Origin: Bacillota bacterium
GTDB taxonomy: Bacteria > Bacillota > Sulfobacillia > RBS10-35 > JAJYVN01
Direction: 5' to 3'
NCBI GenBank assembly: GCA_021791995.1
Contig: JAJYVN010000069.1
Location: 1-11,624 of the forward strand
Length of the DNA: 11,624 nt
How positions within the stretch are numbered: the first letter of the stretch is position 1; each line of letters opens with the position of its first letter. The notes under the pieces were generated by a model. It worked only from the letters and a program-made list of their open reading frames with translations, made no database searches and was not told the DNA's origin. Positions 7,261-11,624 of the stretch are shown piece after piece. The translations under genes and the position numbers were made by a program.

Positions 7261-8927
7261 CGGATGATGTGATTGTCGGTATTGACCTCGGGACGACGAA
7301 CTCGCTGGTTGCGATCGTGCGGGACGGCGCCCCGCTGATCCTGCCGGTGGAGGGCCAGGCCCTTCTGCCGTCGATTGTGGGTGTGGACGAGCATGGGGAG
7401 CTGATCGTCGGTACCACCGCACGGAATCAGTATCTCGCCGCTCCCGAACGGACGGTGCGCTCCATCAAACGGCACATGGGCGAACCCGGTTACCAGGTGC
7501 AGTTGGGAGATAAGGACTATACACCGGAGGAGATCTCCTCCATCATTCTGCGCCGGTTGGCCGAGGCCGCGAGTGCGGAGCTCGGACAGCCGGTGCGGCG
7601 GGCGGTCATCACGATTCCCGCCTACTTCGCGGACCGCCAGCGGCAGGCCACCATGCGCGCGGGCGAACTGGCGGGCCTGGAGGTCGTCCGGCTCTTGCAC
7701 GAGCCCACCGCCGCGGCGTTGGTCTATGGTATGGGCAAAGCCGGGGTGGAGAACGCGGTGGTCTATGACCTCGGTGGCGGTACATTCGATGTCTCAGTCG
7801 TCGAACTCGGCGGAGGAATGACCGAGGTGCGGGCTTCCCACGGCAATCGCCAACTCGGTGGCGACGACTTTGACGAGTTGATCGTAGAGGCCATGCTCGA
7901 AAGCGTGGGGCGTGACGTGCAGGTCGAGCTACGGAACGACCGGATTGCGATGGCCCGGCTGAGCCGTGCGGCCGAATCCGCGAAGATCCACCTCTCCGAC
8001 CATCCCTTTGTGGGGATTCGCGAGGAATTCCTGGGGGTTCACAAGGGTCGTCCCGTGCACATCGAGATGGAACTTACGCGGGCCGAGTTTGTGCGTCGGA
8101 TCGAACCGTTACTGAACTCCACACTGGATGCGGTGCGCCGCGCCCTTCGTGAGAGCGGCATCGACCGGCGGGCGCTGGATGCGGTGCTCCTGGTGGGTGG
8201 GTCGACCCGCATCCCGGCGGTGCGGGATCTCGTTTCCGAGGAATTGGGGCTGGAACCCCGGCAAAACATTCACCCCGATCAGGCGGTCGCACTCGGGGCT
8301 GCGGCTCAGGCAGGGGCCTTGGCCGGACTCGATGTGGATGCCGTCCTGGTGGATATCACGCCGCACAGCCTCGGGATCCGTGCCCTCGGCTATTGGAACG
8401 GGATGCGTACGAGCGACCTCTTCTCGCAGCTGATCCGGCGGAACACCCCCATCCCCGTCAGCAAGTCCGAGTTCTTCTATACTTCCCACGAGGACCAGAC
8501 CGAGGCCAGCATTGAGGTCTATCAGGGGGAGGACCCCCGGGCCTCCCGCAATACCCTCTTGGGAGAGTTCATGTTGGAGGGGCTCCCCCGTGGTGGGGGA
8601 CAGGAGATCTTGGTCTCCTTTGATTATGACATCAACGGCATTCTGCACGTCTCCGCGGTGGATCGTTCCACCGGCAAGAGCAAGGAGATCGCCGTGCACA
8701 CCTCGGCCCTCAAGGAGGTGGAGCAGCCGGCCCCCTCGGAGTTCCAGGTCCTGCTCTCCCGGCTCCAGGCGCTGGATGCTGGTACCGTGGGGCCGACGGT
8801 GTCCAAGATGCTGATGGATCTCTTGGCAGAGGCACCCGAGGTGGCGGCGGCCAAGGATCCTGCCCAGATGGAGTCGTGGCAGGATCGCGCCTCGGAGTTC
8901 CTGTTTGAGCATGGTAAGGAGTATTGA
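7257..8927 (+). CDS. Hsp70 chaperone, HscC/DnaK-like with shortened lid
   Basis: A 556-residue ATP-dependent chaperone. The nucleotide-binding domain is complete: GIDLGTTNSLVAI near the start, ITIPAYFADRQRQAT, LLHEPTAAALVYGM, YDLGGGTFDVSVVEL and LLVGGSTRIPAVRDLV. The linker AVLVDITPHSLGI corresponds to the DnaK DVLLLDVTPLSLGI. The beta-sandwich substrate domain follows (RRNTPIPVSKSEFFYTSHED, EVYQGEDPRASRN, NGILHVSAVDRSTGKSKE). Only about 73 residues remain after it, against well over 100 in DnaK, so the helical lid is reduced. A loop between linker and beta domain (GYWNGMRTSDLFSQL) is longer than in DnaK. Both traits and the total length recall HscC rather than DnaK. Start GTG overlaps the GrpE-like stop. 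No CIRCE element is seen in this gene set, so HrcA heat-shock control is unlikely here. Confidence 0.95.
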   Translation: MTDDVIVGIDLGTTNSLVAIVRDGAPLILPVEGQALLPSIVGVDEHGELIVGTTARNQYLAAPERTVRSIKRHMGEPGYQVQLGDKDYTPEEISSIILRRLAEAASAELGQPVRRAVITIPAYFADRQRQATMRAGELAGLEVVRLLHEPTAAALVYGMGKAGVENAVVYDLGGGTFDVSVVELGGGMTEVRASHGNRQLGGDDFDELIVEAMLESVGRDVQVELRNDRIAMARLSRAAESAKIHLSDHPFVGIREEFLGVHKGRPVHIEMELTRAEFVRRIEPLLNSTLDAVRRALRESGIDRRALDAVLLVGGSTRIPAVRDLVSEELGLEPRQNIHPDQAVALGAAAQAGALAGLDVDAVLVDITPHSLGIRALGYWNGMRTSDLFSQLIRRNTPIPVSKSEFFYTSHEDQTEASIEVYQGEDPRASRNTLLGEFMLEGLPRGGGQEILVSFDYDINGILHVSAVDRSTGKSKEIAVHTSALKEVEQPAPSEFQVLLSRLQALDAGTVGPTVSKMLMDLLAEAPEVAAAKDPAQMESWQDRASEFLFEHGKEY

Positions 8928-8928
8928 G

Positions 8929-8973
8929 GGGGACCCGGCTTCCTCCCTACTTGGCGTGGCAGGAGGGGTCCCT
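8929..8973 (+). promoter_or_regulatory. Hairpin sequestering the PilZ ribosome binding site
   Basis: Right after the Hsp70 stop codon, GGGACCC (8930-8936) is perfectly complementary to GGGTCCC (8966-8972), just before the PilZ ATG at 8974. Inside that loop CTCC (8943-8946) can pair with GGAG (8962-8965). Together they bury the AGGAGGGG ribosome site (8961-8968). A ribosome terminating on Hsp70 would cover the 5' arm and open the site, suggesting translational coupling. There is no T tract, so it is not an intrinsic terminator. Confidence 0.45.
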
Positions 8974-9327
8974 ATGGCTGCATCGGAACGGCGACGAACC
9001 AACCGAGTGGACGTGCTTCTCAGTGGGCGGTGGGATGCCGACGGCAAGACCACTGCCGTCGGCATCCGTAACATCTCGCGGCTGGGTGCGGGACTGGTCG
9101 CGCAACTCCCAGCTGGCCAGTTCGGCATCCTGCGCTTTGTCGCCAGCGACGAGCCCTACGATGTCCCCTCCGTTGTGGCGTGGGTGGATGCGGAACGCGC
9201 CCTCTGTGGGGTCCGTTTCATGCTGCGTCGGGAACAAGACCAGCGCCGCATTGTCCATCTTGCTCAGCATCTGATCGGTCAGTCGCCGCAGCTGCATTGG
9301 CGTCTGGAGGATGCGGGGCGACCGTAG
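8974..9327 (+). CDS. PilZ-domain c-di-GMP receptor
   Basis: A 117-residue single-domain protein. PilZ proteins bind cyclic di-GMP through an RxxxR motif and a downstream [D/N]xSxxGxG motif. Both are intact here: R7-R-T-N-R11 near the N-terminus and N33-ISRLGAG-G40 on the following strand. The beta-barrel continues through SVVAWVDAERALCGVRFML, and a helical tail (EQDQRRIVHLAQHLIG) ends the protein. There is no YcgR N-domain or output domain, so it probably acts by binding a partner. An in-frame ATG exists upstream at 8911, overlapping the Hsp70 3' end, but ATG 8974 has a strong AGGAGGGG site 5 bp away and begins right before the conserved arginines. It sits 46 bp after the Hsp70 gene on the same strand, probably in the same transcript, suggesting that c-di-GMP tunes the chaperone module or the surface functions it serves. 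Confidence 0.88.
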   Translation: MAASERRRTNRVDVLLSGRWDADGKTTAVGIRNISRLGAGLVAQLPAGQFGILRFVASDEPYDVPSVVAWVDAERALCGVRFMLRREQDQRRIVHLAQHLIGQSPQLHWRLEDAGRP

Positions 9328-9371
9328 GGGTGAGGTCGGGCCGTCAAGCGTTGGAAACGGGAGGTGGAGCG

Positions 9372-9665
9372 ATGTCCAAAGCCAAGAGCGGAAAGAAGAA
9401 CCCACACCATCGATCCGGATTCCCGCGGAGCCATCGGTGTGCACAGGGCGGTGCGCTCCATGTGTGGACCGACACGGAGCTGATCGCCTGGCACGCCAAG
9501 TTCCCGAAAGGCACTGCCCTGCGAGTGTGAGGCGTGTGGTTGCGGGAGGGTTGTGCGGGAGCTCTCCCGGTTGGGCAGCTACCAGGTGGACGCCCCGCCT
9601 TTCAAGAGCTGCTCTTTGCCTTGTACAGGAAGGAGCGCCTCGACGCCTACTGTGGTCCGTTGTGA
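9372..9665 (+). pseudogene. Small cysteine-rich gene, apparently frameshifted
   Basis: ATG 9372 follows a good GGGAGGTGG site (9359-9367) and opens a basic 52-residue frame (MSKAKSGKKNPHHRSG...) ending at TGA 9528. Around 9508-9513 the coding signal moves to the +1 frame. That frame gives LPCECEACGCGRVVRELSRL, a compact CxCxxCxC possible metal-binding motif with strong G/C third positions. Near 9598-9603 it returns to the first frame, giving FQELLFALYRKERLDAYCGP and a stop at 9663-9665. Two compensating one-base changes at short homopolymer-like runs would restore a protein of about 97 residues. This could be sequencing or assembly error or a decayed gene; alternatively only the 52-residue frame is real. 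I do not recognise the family. It lies 44 bp after the PilZ gene. Confidence 0.4.
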
Positions 9666-9696
9666 GGGGGGTGGGGATGGAATAAGGCCCATCGAA

Positions 9697-9728
9697 TTGC
9701 AGGAACCGGCACGGATTCGGTGTATACT
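9697..9728 (+). promoter_or_regulatory. Probable promoter of the SLH surface-protein gene
   Basis: TATACT at 9723-9728 is a good -10 element. A TTGCAG -35-like hexamer at 9697-9702 is 20 bp away, longer than ideal. Overlapping it, GGAACC at 9702-9707 sits 15 bp from the -10 and resembles an ECF sigma -35. Either would start transcription near 9735, leaving a leader of about 65 bases before the TTG start. It follows the end of the small upstream gene, so the surface protein is probably expressed independently of the chaperone genes. Confidence 0.4.
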
Positions 9729-9739
9729 CTTCCCGTGAC

Positions 9740-9765
9740 TCGATATGGATGTCCTTCCATGTCGA
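9740..9765 (+). promoter_or_regulatory. 5'-leader hairpin of the SLH gene
   Basis: TCGATATGGA (9740-9749) pairs with TCCATGTCGA (9756-9765) around the 6-base loop TGTCCT. It forms a 10-bp stem with one G-U pair. It lies in the predicted untranslated leader, just after the likely transcription start. Such 5' stem-loops can stabilise abundant surface-protein mRNAs; here that is inference. The stem contains the ATG at 9745, which argues against that ATG being the start. Confidence 0.45.
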
Positions 9766-9785
9766 ATCGAACCATCCAGGCGCGG

Positions 9786-9793
9786 AAAGGGGG
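9786..9793 (+). promoter_or_regulatory. Ribosome binding site deciding the SLH protein start
   Basis: AAAGGGGG ends 8 bp before TTG 9802, giving a signal peptide that begins MRQTFRNRIR. ATG 9745 has no ribosome site and would add 19 residues before the charged start. GTG 9793 overlaps the purine run itself, and TTG 9796 is too close. Confidence 0.5.
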
Positions 9794-9801
9794 TGTTGCA
9801 A

Positions 9802-11562
9802 TTGCGCCAAACGTTTCGGAATCGAATACGGCTGGGTAACGGCGCACTGCTTCTGATCGTCGCGCTGTTCTTCAGCATCCTCAGTTCCTTGGGCTCCAGT
9901 GTTCCGGCCGCTGCCGCTTCATCCAGTGGCAGCATCCCCGCATCCATTCTGCAGTCGAACACACAGGCCAACGTGTCGCTGGAACCGACCACCGAAGCCT
10001 TTCAGAATCCGTGGATCACGGTGGTCGTGCAGCAAAGTGGTAAGAACATCTTCACCGATACGGTGAAGGCGATGGTCTACGTAGCAACCAACGTTTACGG
10101 CGTTGTCTACAACACCATCTACGGGACGGTCTACGGTCTACCGACTGGGATCACGGTACCGACGACTGGTACCGCGGTCTATGGTCCCGAAGTGAACGGT
10201 GCGGTGTATTTTGACGTCTACTTAAGCGTACCAACCCCGCCACCTCCACCGACGCCCGTTCCAACTCCGACGCCGACGCCCACGACGACAACGCCGACGG
10301 GTACGCTGAGTACTTCGGGGGTGTCCATTGGCACGTTGAGTACCGGTTTCGGTTCGGTCCATGGGGTGGGCCGTCCGCTCACCGTGGCGACGCTCACGAC
10401 CAGTGGTGTGAGCTCGGCTCTGGCGAAGCTGACAGGCACCGAGGGCCTGACGGTGTCCATTCCGGGTATTGCGCTCGGCACCGGCCAGGTGGCCGAGGTC
10501 CCGTTGACTTCTGGTGTGGTGCAGGCTCTGCTTACGGCGCATCGTGCGGTGTCGGTGGAGACGGGGATCGGCTCGATCCTTCTGACCCCGGCTATGCTGC
10601 AACAGGCAGCCCAGAGCTTGGCGGCCGGTGAGACGATCAACCTTGAGATCCGTCAGACGTCGGCGGTGACCGAGGATGCGATCAACCAGAACGAGTCTCT
10701 GTCCCAACAGGGGCGGTATCCAATCGAAGGAGCCATGGTGGACTTTGCGCTCGATGCCACCAATTCGAGTGGTACGACGACGGAGATTGAACCCACCGGA
10801 TCCGGGGAGGTCCAGTTGACGCTTCCGTACAACAGTTCGGTGAGTGGATTCAACGCGGATCTTCTGGGTGTCTACCGTTGGGATACCACGACCAATAGTT
10901 GGACGTACATGGGGGGCCAGCTCAACCTCGCGACCGGTACGGTGACGGCGAATGTGAACCATCTGAGCACCTACGCGGTGTTGGAGGACACGCAGACCTT
11001 CTCAGACATCCAGGGCAACTATGCGCAGTCGGCGATTGAGATCCTGACGGCCCACCACGTCCTTGACGGGGTGACGCCGACGACGTTCGACCCGAGTGGT
11101 TCCGTGACCCGTGCCGAGTTCGCGGCGATGCTCGTCCGTGCCTTGGGCTTACCGCTCGGCACCTCGACGAACACCGGCTACAAGGACGTCTCTTCCTCCG
11201 ACTGGTTCGCCGGTGCGGTCGAAGCGGCGACGAAGGCCGGAATCGTGGATGGGTATCCCGGGGACATGTTCCTCCCGAATCAGCCGATCAGCCGTGAGGC
11301 GATGGCGGCGATGGTGGTTCGTGCGATGAGCGCGGATGGCCAAGCCGCGACCATTACGGCGTCGCAGATTCCGGGGCTTCTGAGTCCGTATTCCGATGCG
11401 GACCAGATCGCGAGTTGGGCCGCGAGCGACATGGCGATTGCTGTGCAGCAAAACATCATCAGCGGGGTGACGGCGACAACGCTTGTGCCGCATGGCACGG
11501 CGACGCGCGCCCAGGCAGCGGTGGTTGTGCAGCGACTTCTGGTGTATCTCGGTGTTCTGTAG
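9802..11562 (+). CDS. Secreted cell-surface protein with three C-terminal SLH repeats
   Basis: About 586 residues from TTG 9802. A signal peptide occupies roughly residues 1-38 (basic start, ALLLIVALFFSILSSLG, cleavage near PAAAA). The N-terminal domain is Val/Tyr-rich with a short tandem repeat at 98-113. A Pro/Thr linker (PTPPPPPTPVPTPTPTP) follows at about 143-163. A middle beta-rich region ends in LLGVYRWDTTTNSWTYMGG and NHLSTYAVLED, a pattern common in SLH-bearing Bacillota proteins. Three SLH repeats fill about 398-586, with anchoring motifs TRAE, SREA and TRAQ; SLH2 starts at Y460 and SLH3 at Y530. SLH domains bind pyruvylated secondary wall polysaccharide, so the protein should be non-covalently attached to the wall. 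It is short for a main S-layer protein, so it may be an accessory one. No terminator is visible in the 62 bp left after the stop. Function of the N-terminal domain is unknown. Confidence 0.92.
   Translation: MRQTFRNRIRLGNGALLLIVALFFSILSSLGSSVPAAAASSSGSIPASILQSNTQANVSLEPTTEAFQNPWITVVVQQSGKNIFTDTVKAMVYVATNVYGVVYNTIYGTVYGLPTGITVPTTGTAVYGPEVNGAVYFDVYLSVPTPPPPPTPVPTPTPTPTTTTPTGTLSTSGVSIGTLSTGFGSVHGVGRPLTVATLTTSGVSSALAKLTGTEGLTVSIPGIALGTGQVAEVPLTSGVVQALLTAHRAVSVETGIGSILLTPAMLQQAAQSLAAGETINLEIRQTSAVTEDAINQNESLSQQGRYPIEGAMVDFALDATNSSGTTTEIEPTGSGEVQLTLPYNSSVSGFNADLLGVYRWDTTTNSWTYMGGQLNLATGTVTANVNHLSTYAVLEDTQTFSDIQGNYAQSAIEILTAHHVLDGVTPTTFDPSGSVTRAEFAAMLVRALGLPLGTSTNTGYKDVSSSDWFAGAVEAATKAGIVDGYPGDMFLPNQPISREAMAAMVVRAMSADGQAATITASQIPGLLSPYSDADQIASWAASDMAIAVQQNIISGVTATTLVPHGTATRAQAAVVVQRLLVYLGVL
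10093..10140 (+). repeat. Four tandem 12-bp units encoding [VI]Y[GN]x
   Basis: Consecutive 12-bp units (10093, 10105, 10117, 10129), each starting GTTTAC, GTCTAC or ATCTAC, encode VYGV-VYNT-IYGT-VYGL, residues 98-113 of the surface protein. A related MVYVAT lies just upstream and AVYG/AVYF/DVYL follow. The regular Val-Tyr spacing suggests beta strands or an aggregating surface. Confidence 0.6.
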
Positions 11563-11624
11563 AGCACGGAAGGGACGGCGGCGGGAGATCGGCCGCGGTT
11601 GGCGTGGCAGTGGGGGTGGTTCGG

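Noticed and set aside
8109..9128. Minus-strand 339-codon frame opposite Hsp70 and PilZ
   Set aside because: Antisense shadow of two well-supported genes, with no recognisable domain.
11563..11624. Intrinsic terminator after the SLH gene
   Set aside because: Only short GC pairings around GCGGGAGATCGGCCGC and no T run before the window ends.

Overview
The window is GC-rich with a strong G/C third-position bias, frequent GTG and probable TTG starts, and strong GGAGG-type ribosome binding sites. It encodes a secreted protein ending in three S-layer-homology (SLH) repeats. This suggests a high-GC Gram-positive (Bacillota) organism, perhaps near the Alicyclobacillus/Kyrpidia/Sulfobacillus groups. 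That placement is inferred from gene content only. There are no RNA genes, CRISPR arrays or insertion sequences that I can support.

The left third (about 1-4123) is a minus-strand cell-envelope/exopolysaccharide cluster, transcribed right to left. It starts with galU (UDP-glucose supply), followed 23 bp later by a membrane sugar-1-phosphate transferase that starts repeat-unit assembly on a polyprenyl phosphate. After a 220-bp gap comes a secreted GH26-like glycoside hydrolase whose 3' end lies beyond position 1. That gene is easy to miss because it has no stop inside the window, but it reads open for 496 codons with a signal peptide and both catalytic glutamates.

A 75-bp divergent intergenic region (4124-4198) carries the perfect palindrome GGTATATACC and an extra ATACCT copy 16 bp away. 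From there the right part is entirely plus-strand. It holds a tightly packed set: a 700-residue TPR-like protein with a C-terminal cysteine cluster, a 125-residue J-domain protein with an altered HPD motif, a GrpE-like nucleotide exchange factor and an HscC-sized Hsp70 with a shortened lid. The genes overlap or nearly touch (34 bp overlap, 15 bp gap, 4 bp overlap). A PilZ protein with an intact c-di-GMP-binding signature follows 46 bp later, its ribosome binding site lying inside a predicted hairpin. This looks like a complete dedicated Hsp70 machine with its own co-chaperone, exchange factor, probable client adaptor and second-messenger receptor. It is distinct from the housekeeping hrcA-grpE-dnaK-dnaJ operon.

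After the PilZ gene is a small, apparently frameshifted cysteine-rich gene (9372-9665). A probable promoter and 5'-leader hairpin then precede an SLH-anchored surface protein (9802-11562). A working inference is that the chaperone module serves the biogenesis or regulation of envelope components (polysaccharide or surface protein) in response to c-di-GMP. Only the adjacency and the domain identities are seen directly.
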